Source: Pestalotiopsis fici W106-1
Taxonomy: Eukaryota > Ascomycota > Sordariomycetes > Amphisphaeriales > Sporocadaceae
NCBI RefSeq assembly: GCF_000516985.1
Contig: NW_006917091.1
Span: forward strand, 3,307,022-3,371,021
Length of the DNA stretch: 64,000 bases
Direction: 5' to 3'
The notes beneath the pieces are model-generated. The model was given only the letters and a program-made list of their open reading frames with translations, had not been told where the DNA came from and did not search any database. Numbering within the stretch: position 1 is the first letter of the stretch; every line of letters starts with the position of its first letter. Shown here piece by piece: positions 49,870-60,943 of the stretch. The position numbers were made by a program, and so were the translations under genes.

Positions 49870-52027
49870 TCACTCAATGAATATCAAACGCGGCTTTTCC
49901 TGCAACAACTCCCGTTGAAAAGCATCACCGTTTCGTGACTCACCCATCAGTTTCACATAACCAACTCGTTTGCTGAACCCGTGTTTGTCGGTACAGATTA
50001 CCACCCCTTCTATGATTTTCCCGTAAGTCATCAAGAGAGGTAAGAATTTGAGCTCGCCTAGCCGGGCGTTCTTGAAGTCATCGACCTTCCCCGCATCGAT
50101 GGAGCTGAATGAGATGGAATCAAATGGATATTGTACCAAACCTGGGTGGAAATGACCGTTTTCATGGAGATCTGCTAATCTAAGCTTTAGTAACCTGCCT
50201 ATGCATATCAAAGCGGGCCCTTGCACGTTGAGCGCGGCGTCTTTTGCAGTCTTTGAATCGAAGGGCATACCGTCCTCCCATAAGAATGTGTGGGCCAGCA
50301 CAAGCTCCTGCGACGTTGGATCTGGCTCGTACATTTGGTTCTCAAAATAGGAAGCTGATTTATGGGATGCCCAATGCCAACTAGGGGCGAGCCCCGATGG
50401 TCCAAGCTCACAGTAGCTGTCGCGGTGGTGGTTTGTCTGTGTCTCCCATAGCAAGGCTTGTGGAAATGTGCCTTCCAATATTCCACCCCAATAAGCTTGG
50501 CCAGTAAGCTGAGCGAATCGTTGTCCTATACCGTCTAATGCTTTGAGCAAGTCTTTCTCTGGGTATGATAATTTCGCTTTGAAGTACAAATCCAAGATTT
50601 GGAACCATCTTGATCGCAATCTTCGCAGCTCAATAGAAGCACTTCCGTTGTTAGAAGGAGGGTACTGGCGACCAGATTCCATTACCCAGAATGGACTACA
50701 TCTCCTCGTATGGTCAATACCGTTGGACGTCTGAAGTGGGAATGCTTCGCAGGCGTGCGACTCAGAGCATTGCCAGTAAAGCTGCTCATCGGTGAAAGTG
50801 AGCATTCTAGGACTCAACACAATCTCCTGGACAATCCAAGCCCGAGTTGACATAACGGAACTCATCAAACTCCTTGAAGTAAAGTTATATATCTCGTTGA
50901 AGCTGGGTCCGTCAACCTCCAGCTCGAGAAGCAGCTCATCGTCATCACTTGTTGGCTGCCACTTGATGAAATATTGCCAATCGCTTATAGCATGTTTGTG
51001 GAAGAGGCCGCCACTACAGTACCATTAGTTAGCAATTCCTTTGTCGGTCGATTCTTAGAGACCAAGCAATGATTTGCCGATCTTGATCCGACACCGCCGC
51101 AGCAAAGCCAGACTAAAACAGGGCAGAGGCTGTACAGGAAGCTGCTTACTTGGGACCATCAGAATGGGCAGAGCCAATATTCAGAAAAGAGTTGGTATAC
51201 ACGCTGCACATCTGTTGTGCTTCACGATCCCAGTCATCGCGCGCTATGTTGCTGTCTCCTTGCATTATACAGTAGCTGTCGATCCACAAGTATTTGATTC
51301 CGAGGGATTTTGTTACGGTGAAGGCTTCTCGAAAGGTTAAAGGGAAGTCTTTGATCGAGCGGCCAGCCTTGAACTCTGAAATATTGTTTGGTGTCATCGT
51401 TAGGAAACGATCTTTGCCCCAGCAATAGCTCAATGTGGCGTAGTTTCCAACAGTTTGCTCATCCGCTGTAATCACTAAACGTACAGAGTCGTCACGAGAT
51501 ACATCGAGCAATCGACTGGGATGCCAGCCATCCGTCGGTCGGGCCATACAATGATGGGACTCTTGACAGATTTTGAGCCAGTCCAAGGCCAGCTGCAAGA
51601 CCTCAGGTTGGCCCGTCGAGACACATGACCTGGATTTCGCCGCATTGTCAAAAAAGCTTGATGGCAGTTCAGTCCGTCGAGCAATGATTTGAAGAAAACT
51701 ATGTCTTAGTTGTGGTAATACTCGAAGCTGTTCGTCACCATAGAATGTGATTCTGTACAGAAGGGAGTTCTCGCCATCGCGCTTAATTGTGTAGAACAGA
51801 ATTTCGTTAAAGCCTTCAAAGTTGGGTTGATTGACAAGACTATCACAAATCCAGCATCCTGCTGCCCTCGAACGTTCGCGTTCTTGATGTGATGTTGAAT
51901 GATACACCATGTACGAGCCTTGTAACTCATCAATATGTTGATTGTGTCTTGATTGCCAGAGCTCACACGAGCCAGGATCGAATATGCGTTGACACGCGGA
52001 ACAGAGAGGCGGGTATGGTGAGTCCAT
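49870..52027 (-). CDS. HET-domain (heterokaryon incompatibility) protein
   Basis: Two exons from the right, 52027-51150 and 51013-49870, with a 136-bp GTAAGC...TAG intron, give 673 residues. HET proteins act in allorecognition and can trigger cell death on fusion with an incompatible strain. The HET domain (about 196-345) has its three signature blocks: NYATLSYCWG, then LGIKYLWIDSYCIMQGD and the DWDREAQQMCSVYTNSFLNI stretch, and after the intron the RAWIVQEIVLSPRML block typical of the family. The N-terminus carries two cysteine pairs (CSACQ, CWIC). The rest is the variable C-terminal part with no recognised NACHT or repeat domain. In-frame sequence extends to an ATG at 52183; the downstream ATG was chosen because the extra 52 residues look like leader. 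It is the last intact gene before the AT-rich block. Confidence 0.92.
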
Positions 52028-52860
52028 GCCGAGTCTCGATATGAGGTCAGCACCAGGCAATGTAATGGGACGATTGAAAAGGCATCCAAAAGCTCTGCAT
52101 TGAGTGAAAGAGGGATGGGAAATTGCGAAATGGCAGAGCGGAATTTTGAGAATATGTGCAAGGCTGCTTCGAATATTTATCATTCTTATCGTACAGCTGC
52201 ATGCCCCACAGTCCCCCCTTCTTCATCTACCTTGAAGATCGGCCAAGACCGCATACTGGCCCGGGGAGGCAGAGTGACACAAGATGCCTTGCAATGCCAC
52301 GTAGGTATGTAGTACAGGAAGTTTCTTATTCTTCCACATGACATTGCTGCGTTTTCTGGACTCTAGCGTATCTCCCAAAGACACTCACCGCTTTTGTGGT
52401 CGGTGGCTATGCTGTTGTATGGAACTTCATCTTCGGCCTAGGATTTTCGAGGCGTCTTAGCAAGGTCTCGTACTGTCTGATGGTTCATCATGCCATGACA
52501 ATACGTGAATTGGAAGAAATCTTCGCGACTTCTCTCGATGGTCTTGTGGCTATCGTACAGCGCTGTATTTACACGTGCCCGCCTTTGATCATACATATTT
52601 ATCGATAATCGTGACATCCCAAAATCTCTTCCCTTGTCAACCTTTTGCCGTTGGGCGTGTACAACTTGTATTTATTTGAATGCATCTGTGCGAGTCAGAA
52701 CAATCGAATCTGCATGTAGTCACCTAGGAATCGACAATAGTAAAATAACGTGGATAGATGATGTCAAATGAGATGTGGATATATTGTATTTGGTGTGCAT
52801 CTGGCAACATTTTATTTTGAAGTGACGATTGCCACGTTGGCAATGTTTGGATAGTGGTTA
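52028..52860. other. intergenic spacer
   Basis: About 830 bp holding the HET gene promoter. The short frames lack recognisable content. Confidence 0.5.
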
Positions 52861-53358
52861 TTAAGGAATAGGCAAGAATATAATCAAAGAGACATTATCG
52901 GAGGCAACGGCTGTTTGATTACCGAAAGGACTAGCCGTCGCTCGGGATAGGCACTGTTCTTGCGGCCCTCTGGAATGGGGTTTGGTTGGGCAGACACGGA
53001 CGATATAGTAGCGCAAACAGCCCATGGTAGCGCCATTACTCTTTGCGCTGGACACCTGTCGCTAGACGGGCATGTTCATGGTAAAAGCTCTTCTTACTTG
53101 AAGTGTGTAATCTCCGTTAAACTTGTAGTCAAGCAATCGTTCAAGTTTGGCCTCGTCGATGCGCGCGGCCGCTATGGTTTGGGTTGGCGTCCCGTAGTCG
53201 CTGGAGCCCGAACTCGACAATCTATTCGTTCCGGCGGTACTACCGTGTCGGGATCGGCGGAGGTGGAGCAGATTTGGCACCGCAAGAGACAATTCGGACC
53301 AGCTAGAACGACCGCTACTCCAACTGCTCCAAGTAGACCGTGGTGAAGCGCTCGGCAT
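52861..53358 (-). CDS. doubtful two-exon small gene, unknown
   Basis: A minus-strand frame from the ATG at 53358 reads MPSASPRSTWSSWSSGRSSW and continues to RIDEAKLERLLDYKFNGDY, ending exactly at a GTAAGA donor (exon to 53098). Using acceptor GACAG at 53056 (a 42-bp intron, short for this genome) the frame continues to a stop at 52861, 151 residues in all. The Ser-rich start and helical end of exon 1 look protein-like; exon 2 does not resemble anything I know. It may be a truncated gene. Confidence 0.25.
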
Positions 53359-54150
53359 GTTTCAGAAAAAGATGATTGTTCTGTCAACAATACGAGTCAG
53401 TCGACAGAAGCAAAGTGTTGAGAAATGCAGCCATTGGGGGTGGCTTGAATAGCGAGACATTGCATTCATAACCGCTCGGGACGGCCAAAGTCGACACCGG
53501 TGCAGTTCACTTGGTCGCAAATATGGTCTGGGCACATTGAGCAGCTTAGATCTACCAGTCATTTGAAAGTGTGGTAACACAGGGTGAAGATGCAAGCAAC
53601 CCCCCCAAATAGCAATGCAACCTCGAGCGAATCGAAATGGGTGGTCAACCGGTCAAGTGGATTAATGCAGGATGAGACTGAAGAGGCTGCGTTCATATTT
53701 AGAAGATGCAGCCGGCTGATTAGAGGGGTCGTGACACTCTTGTGCATTGAAAGGAAGGTCAGCTCCAATCATCGCCTCTTCTGGACAGGTGGCTTGTGGG
53801 CTGAGTCCAATAAAATCCAATGATCAAGTCCTAGAAATATGTTGCCATTGGCCCCCAATCTGCCCATCATTTGTACAGTACCAAGGCATGTCTCATTCGT
53901 GCTCGCTTGTACTTCTTTGTGCGTGGGATGAGATCAGCTTGGTTCGGTGAACTGAGCAATTCGATGGCCATACCCCGTGGAGGCGGTCACCACGCCAAAC
54001 CCTTGATGGTGAACAGCTTCAGCTCTGCGAAGATGTCGAGGCTACCGACTTCTTACCGCTACTGCGCCTTTTTCGACTTACCGGCAAGCCAGATTAATCC
54101 TTTACAAAATGCTTCAAGGTGTGAGGCAACCTCGCCGGGAACCTCGAGTC
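53359..54150. other. spacer next to the AT-rich block
   Basis: No intact gene. Around 53960-54095 two plus-strand frames read like protein over short stretches (for example DVEATDFLPLLRLFRLTG), which suggests decayed coding sequence, but no family is recognised. Confidence 0.35.
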
Positions 54151-54460
54151 ATGGCATCACTGCAGACGAATGAGGCCACGACGAACTCGGATGATATATC
54201 ATACAGCCTCTTCCACAAGGAACTTGGAACTTTGACGCATCTTACCGCCATTTTTCATTCGACCAACGCACCTTTTGATGACGCTGCAGCATCAGACAGG
54301 AGATAAGGACCGCAAGGCTGCGGGTGCCATAAGTGCCCAGCTCGAGAACGCCCGCATGATTGGTATCATCACCTCCAAGTCTCTGCAAGATCTAAGCGAT
54401 GCCCGCCTGAGATGGTTACCCCACTGCAGACATAAGCGGGGCAAAACCCATCCAAAATAG
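54151..54460 (+). pseudogene. frameshifted coding remnant, unknown
   Basis: From the ATG at 54151 a frame reads MASLQTNEATTNSDDISYSL onward and stops at 54306. The next frame takes over without a gap and reads DKDRKAAGAISAQLENARMI on to a stop at 54460. No GT donor lies between the two halves, so an intron does not explain the switch; a one-base indel would. The family is not recognised. The remnant ends about 80 bp before the AT-rich block. Confidence 0.35.
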
Positions 54461-56620
54461 TATTTTTTATCATAAAACAATATATCAAAAGGAGAGACAC
54501 AGCCCATTTAAGGAAAGCGGCGGCCGTATTATGCATATTTATATATCTCGTAAGGTAATATATATATTAAAAGTTTTTATATTCGAAATAAAATAATTTA
54601 TTTATTTTTATTATTATTAATATAGGGTAAAATATATAATAGCTTATCGCATTTTATTTCCGGGGTAAATATTAAAATCTAAGGTATTTAAATAAAAAAG
54701 CCTATAATATATTCTAACGGGCCCTTACGGGTGCCTTATAAAATAAAATTAATTTTATTTTATAATATAATACGCGGTTTAAAGCTATATTAATATATAT
54801 TAATAATTAATATAAAAATTATCGAAATAAATAAATTTAAAAATAATATTATTTTAATTATAAGCTTATTATTATATTTTATATAAATTTAATTAACGTT
54901 TAATATAAATTATACTAACGCTAATTATTAAAATTTATTATCGAATACCTTTTAGCTTAAATATTTTATAAGCTTAGCTTAATTTAATACGAGCTTTTAA
55001 AATAATTTAATAACCTAATTAAATAATTTAATAGCCTATTTTATAATATTAAAAAAATATTCGATATTTTTTTAAAGCTTAAGCTGCTAATTATTAACGG
55101 CCGTTAGCTTAGCTTTAATTTCCGGTTTAAAAGCTTTTAAGCGCAAATCCTTTTTAAAAAATTAATCCGGCAAAAAGGTCTTAATAAAAACGGCAAATTT
55201 AATAATACGCTTAATAACTTAACCCTTTTTTTTATAAAATTAGGAGTTTTAGGCCGTAATAGCCGCGGTAACCGTAATAGCCGTAATAAATATAAAACCC
55301 GAAATCGTAGCCGTAATAAATACGAAACCTAAGGTTATAAGCTGCGTAAAACCGGCGAAATCGAATTTAAAAAGCCGTAAACGTTGCTTTAATATATTTA
55401 CGTTTATATTATCGGGCTAATAATTTAATTATTATTTACCGTTAATAAAAAAAAACCTATTAGGATTATAATATATTTTAATATTATTAAAAGGAAATAT
55501 AAAAATAAATTCGCTTTTATTATTTTTAATAAATAAAAAGCGATTAAAATTATTAAAGCCTTTAGTAATTATAAAAATTTCCGTTATCGTTTTACCTTTA
55601 TTTTTAAATAACGTTTTATTTAAATTACCAAGCTAATTAAAATAAGCAGTTATAATAGCTATATCCAACTCCGTAAATATAAAAACCACCAGGCGTAAGC
55701 GCCTCGAGCTTTTTTTTTTCGAAAAATATTTTATAAAAACCGCGTATAGCGATAATTTAAATTTTAAAAAAAGACCTATTATTATTCCTAAATATATTTA
55801 GCCTTTTTAGCTCGTTAATAACGGTTAGCGTTTTAAGGTAATTATTTTATTAGCCGTTTAAAAAGCGGCTTTTTTAAAAAAAAAATAAAAAAAAAATAAT
55901 AATAATTTTTATAGCCGGAAAAAATATAACGGACCGGTAAAATTAAATAAAAACAAATAATAAAAATAAACCAAACCTAGCTATAAAATAGCAAAAGCAA
56001 AAATCGAAAAAAAATAAAGCTATTAAAAATTAGTTTTTTTATATAAATATTAATCGCAAAAAAAGTAAAAAATAAAGGCAATAGAAAAAAATGCGAAAAA
56101 GGGAATTAGCTAAAAAATTATTAAAATTAAAGCCCGGAAATTTAAAAATATAATAACGCGTAAAAAATCCAACCTTTTATTACTATCGCGCTTTTTTATA
56201 CGCTAATAAATTATTTATAATAATTTTATATTGCACTTTTAAAATAATATTATAATTTTAGTTTAAAAAGCGCCGCTATTTAAGCTAAAGCGTTTATCGA
56301 TTAATAAATTTATTATTATATTTTGGTAATTAATAAAATTATTATTTATGCTATAAATTTTATATTTTCGGGCCTAATTAACCTAAAAATCGTAAAGCTT
56401 ATCGGTATAAAAGGAATTCGTTAAAAGTAAGCGATTTCTACGGCTACGCCGTTAAAACAGCATTAGCAGCATTAAATCTTTAAAACCTATTACGCAAAAC
56501 CGACGAAAGCGGATCTTATATAAAATTATTATATAGCTTGCCCTAATTTTACTGGCTTTTACTAAAGCTATAAAATTAAAAGCTAAAAACCGTAGACGTA
56601 TATATAATATTTATAAACCT

Positions 56621-56729
56621 AATTTAAGCTATTTTTAAAAATACTAATTTAAGCTATTTTTAAAAATATTAATTTAAGCTATTTATAAAAATATTAATTT
56701 AAACTATTTACAAAAATACTAATTTAAAA
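56621..56729 (+). repeat. 25-bp tandem repeat, about 4.4 copies
   Basis: Units start at 56621, 56646, 56671, 56696 and a partial at 56721. The unit is AATTTAAGCTATTTTTAAAA plus five bases. The copies differ at a few positions, including C/T and G/A transitions. Confidence 0.9.
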
Positions 56730-57640
56730 TTAAGCATAAAAATAAAAAAGGCAAAAATAAAAATAAACCTTTTATTATTAAAATAACGGGTAGCCGTATC
56801 GTTAATATTACTTAAAGCTAGCCTATTAATTTAGTTCTGATCGCGTTAAATAGCGTAATTTAATTTAAAAAAAATAAAAGCAAAAAAAAGCCGCGAAAAT
56901 AAAAAAATAATAAAATTATAATTATAATATATTTCGTAATTATTAAAATAAAAAGCCGTTATAGCTTTACGAATAGCGAAAATTAGCTATTTTTGCTAAT
57001 CGTTTAAAATTATAATCGGATATAAAATTTAGCTAATTTTATACCGGAAATAAAGCTATCCGATTAATAAAAAGCATACGTTATCTTTTATAACGTTTTT
57101 ATACGCTTATATAGCATAATGCTAATTATATTATATTATCTATTTATAAAGTTGCCTGAGCTTTAATATAAAATTATAATAGCTAATATATTATAATTTT
57201 AATACTATTTATTTATATAGCAACGACCGAAGCTATTATAAAAAAAACGGAAAAATCCCTTAAAGCCCTTAAAAGCCTTTTAAATAAAGCAATTAAAATT
57301 TAGCGTTTATTTTAATTATTAATTATTACTAATATTTTATTTTTTAATAATTAAACCGTAATATTTTGCGTATTAAATTATAATAATCCGTTTTAGCCTT
57401 TTATAATAAAACAAAGAGGTCGTTATCCTTAAGCATTTTTTTAATATTTTTATTAAATTAGTTAGGAAAATCGAAAAAATGGCAAAAATATACGGCGTCG
57501 TAATATAAAAAATAAGCAATAGCCCTTATAAAGCCGAGTTAATCGTACGCATTTTTATATAATAAGCAAAGCTTATAGCCCCGATTTAAATTAGGATTTT
57601 AAGCGATATAATCGTTTTTTATAAAAGGAATTAATAAAAT

Positions 57641-59110
57641 ATGCTAGATTTTACCGATAAAAACGGAATTTTTAAACCACATTATTTAAAAGCCAAAAAA
57701 TTTAAAAGCGGCATTATATAACGCATTTTCGAATATTTCCGAAGCGCCGAGCTCGACGCCGAATCGGTGCAATTAAACGAAAATAATATAAAGCCCTATC
57801 GCCGCGGCCGTCGTAAAAAAACATATTTTATTATAACGGCTTTTATAAGCGTATTTATTTTTAGCCGTAATAATAAAAACGGCACCGATAATTACCGCGC
57901 CGAAGTCCTTAAAGTTTTTAATAAATATATAAAAGCTATTTCCCGATTACGGCCGAAAAAACGTCCGGCTCAAAAAAGCTAGCGCGGCCCGGTTTTTATT
58001 ATATTTATAACTAAATTTAAAAAAAAGCTTAATAAATAAAAAAACAATATTAATAATAAAAATAAACGCTTAATTACGGAGGCCGACCGCCTCGAAATTA
58101 TTAAAAATATTATTAATAAAATATTCGCGCATAGCTTTATAAAGCTTTAATAAAGCGCTATAAAAAATAAAATTAAAAATTAATATTAATAATAATAATA
58201 CCGCGAAAAAATTTAATTATAAATAATTTTAAATAACTAAAATAATTTATTAATAAACAGAATTATTTAAGCCCGCTATATATAAAGCGGCTTTATAATT
58301 TATTAATTTAGGCTTTTATTATATTATTTTTTTAAGGTAGCTTAATATTAAAATAAGAATTTTATACCTGGTTTAAAGGTTATTTATATTCGTGCCGTCC
58401 GCTTTAGCAAAATTAGTAATTATAAACTTTTACGCTTCCTTTGCATAATTAAAATCTATAATAATTAAGCTAAAAAGAACCTTTTTTTATTATATTATAC
58501 CCTATTACCCTTAAATATATAATCCTTTATAATAGCCGCGAATTAAAACTTTTAGCTATATATTTTAAGCCTTTTACCTTTAATTTTAGGTTTTTATTCG
58601 TAAATTAACGTAAAAGATTTTAAATAAATATTATTTTTATTAAAAATACTAATAAATATCGTATTAACGCTAAAAATTACCGATTATAAGGCTATATTTA
58701 ATATAATTATTTATAGGCTAAATTATAAAAAAAATTAGGCGATTTTTAAAAAATTAATAAAAATCTTCGATTTTCCGCTTTATAAACGCTATTATTTTTC
58801 CGGCGGCTTTAAAAACGCAATTATCGAAAATTATATTAAAGCCTATTTAAATATAAATATTTTGCCGCTTTATCGTTTTTTATTTAAAATTAATATTAAG
58901 CGCAAAAAATACTAAACGTCGTTATATAATTAAAATAGGCTATTATTATTAGCTAAAGCGCTTTAGCCGATAACGTAAAAAATAATAGCCGAGTCGAAAA
59001 GCAGCGAAAATAACGTTTATTTCGTAAACCTTATAAAGCCTTCGATTTTTTTGCTAAAAACGTTAAATAAAAATTTAAAAATTCGACGAGCCCGTTTTTA
59101 CGGCTTTTAA
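57641..59110 (+). pseudogene. decayed reading frame of about 490 codons, family unknown
   Basis: One plus-strand phase stays protein-like from an ATG at 57641 to a TAA at 59110, broken by a couple of dozen stop codons and no indel that I can detect. Readable parts include SAELDAESVQLNENNIKPYR (about 57750), TEADRLEIIKNIINKIFAHS (about 58080), GLKVIYIRAVRFSKI (58370) and FSGGFKNAIIENYIKAYLNI (about 58800). Most stops are TAA/TAG, as expected if CAA, CAG or TGG codons were hit by C-to-T change. The family is not recognised; I could not match it to reverse transcriptase, DDE transposase or helicase motifs. It is probably a gene of a repeated mobile element or of a duplicated locus. The segment 58200-58360 is the least convincing. 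Confidence 0.5.
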
Positions 59111-59824
59111 TATCGTCCCTAAAATCCGTTAAATATAGCCTTTAATCGCCGAAAAACAAATTTTTATTTATTTTTACGCGTGCTAATAATTTTAAAAGCG
59201 GTATAAAGCTTTTTAGCCTAAGCCTAATTATAAATTTCGGAATTATAAATAATAATAATAATAATAATAGCTAATTCGGCCTTTTAACGGTTAATAACCT
59301 TTTATTAATATATAATATATTAGCGATCGATAACGTAATAAATATTTTCGCTAAACGAAAAAATAAAAGCGGTACGGCTAAAAAGCGCCGCTTAAATAGC
59401 AAAAATAAATTAAAGCTTTAAATCCTAGCCGGATAAAAAGTTATATACCTTAAAAGCCGTATAATAAAAATTAAATTATTAATATTTATTCGGGAAACTT
59501 ATTTTATTTTTATAATAATTTATAAAATATAATTAGTTTAAGGCTATAAAATATTATTATATCGGCGTAAAGCTTAGATATTTAATCGGAATAAGGCTTT
59601 AGATACCGCCTAAAAAAAATAAGCGATTAAATTAATTAATAATTTTTTTTTATTTTACAAATATTATATTTATACGAATTTATTTTAGTTTTAATAATAT
59701 TAATTAATTAAATTAATTAATATTTTACCTTATAACCGTATATGTTAACGAAATTTTTATATATATTAATTGCTTTATAACCGCGAATACCTTATTTAAT
59801 ATATAATAAAATACCGCTTTTATC

Positions 59825-60068
59825 GATTATCCTCCTAAAATAATAAGGTATTATATGATACCGTATATTAATTAAAGCGATTATTTTATTTAAATTAGCA
59901 TTTAAAAATATTTTTTTTAAGGATAAACTAAATTTATTTATTTATTAATTATCCTTTTAAAATAATAAGGTGCTATGCGATACCGTATATTAATTAAAGC
60001 AATTACCTTATTTAAATTAGCGTTTAAAAGTATTTTTTTTAAAAATAAACTTAATTTATTTATTTAAA
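59825..60068 (+). repeat. 122-bp tandem duplication
   Basis: Copies at 59825-59946 and 59947-60068 align with no gaps that I can see. The aligned differences are almost all transitions (CCTCC against CTTTT, TATTATATGA against TGCTATGCGA, GCGATTATTTT against GCAATTACCTT), as expected for RIP acting on two copies independently. Confidence 0.85.
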
Positions 60069-60813
60069 GGTAATTCGCTAATTTTTTCCTTTTTTTCCTT
60101 TTTTATTATAATATATTAAATCGTTACCGCTAATATATTTTTAACGCTTACGCAGCCGCGCGACCTTTATTCCGTCTTTTTTTCCCCCGAGCCGCCTTTA
60201 AAAAAAGCAAAAACGCAGCTAAAGCCAAATCCCGAGCTAAAGCTAAAAGCTAAAAAGGCTAAAAAAGCCAGGAGCGTAGTAAAAAAAAAGGCTAAAAAAA
60301 AGGCTTAAAAATATATTAGATAAATCGTATTTACGAGCAAAAATTAAATTATAACGCTAAAACCTATAATTGCCTAAAAAGCTATTTAAAATGCGTATAA
60401 AGCTATAAGGCTTATATATCGTATTATAAGCGATAAGCTAATATTACCAAAGCTAAAAGCCTTATACGATTTTTTTATAATTAAAAAGCTTTATTACGAT
60501 CCGTACGGCAGGCGCAAAAGCGATTTTAGCCTATCGACGACGATATAGGCTAAAAACCGCAATTTTAAAATTGCCTTAACGCAAATATCGGCCGCCGCGT
60601 TATAATAGTAGTATATTCGCTATATAAGCTATTAAAACCTATAAGACATTTATATTGGTAATTTAAGGTATATTAGCTATATATAAACAATTTATAAGGT
60701 TCACGAGACTGCAGAACTGCATAAAACGATAACAAAAAGAGAATTAATTAAAGGATGCGATATAATAATTATTTATAAGCCTAAAAACTGCTAATTTCCC
60801 GTTTATATAGCTA

Positions 60814-60851
60814 CCTACGGTAATAAAGCCGTAGGCACCCGGCTATAGCCG
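60814..60851. other. inverted repeat CCTACGG...CCGTAGG and palindrome CGGCTATAGCCG
   Basis: A 7-bp stem (60814-60820 with 60829-60835, 8-base loop) is followed by a perfect 12-bp palindrome (60840-60851). It lies just downstream of the copia pol 3' end, so it may belong to the element's terminal region; this is inference. Confidence 0.45.
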
Positions 60852-60943
60852 TTTTTGGACTTTTTTACGATCCTTTATTAATTATAGGTATTAATAGGCT
60901 TTAGCGCTTTTCGCTAATACGCTTTTTCGCTAGGCCGCTAAAA

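Noticed and set aside
57767..57982. Intact 71-residue protein in the AT-rich block
   Set aside because: It is an uninterrupted part of the longer decayed frame 57641-59110, not a separate gene.
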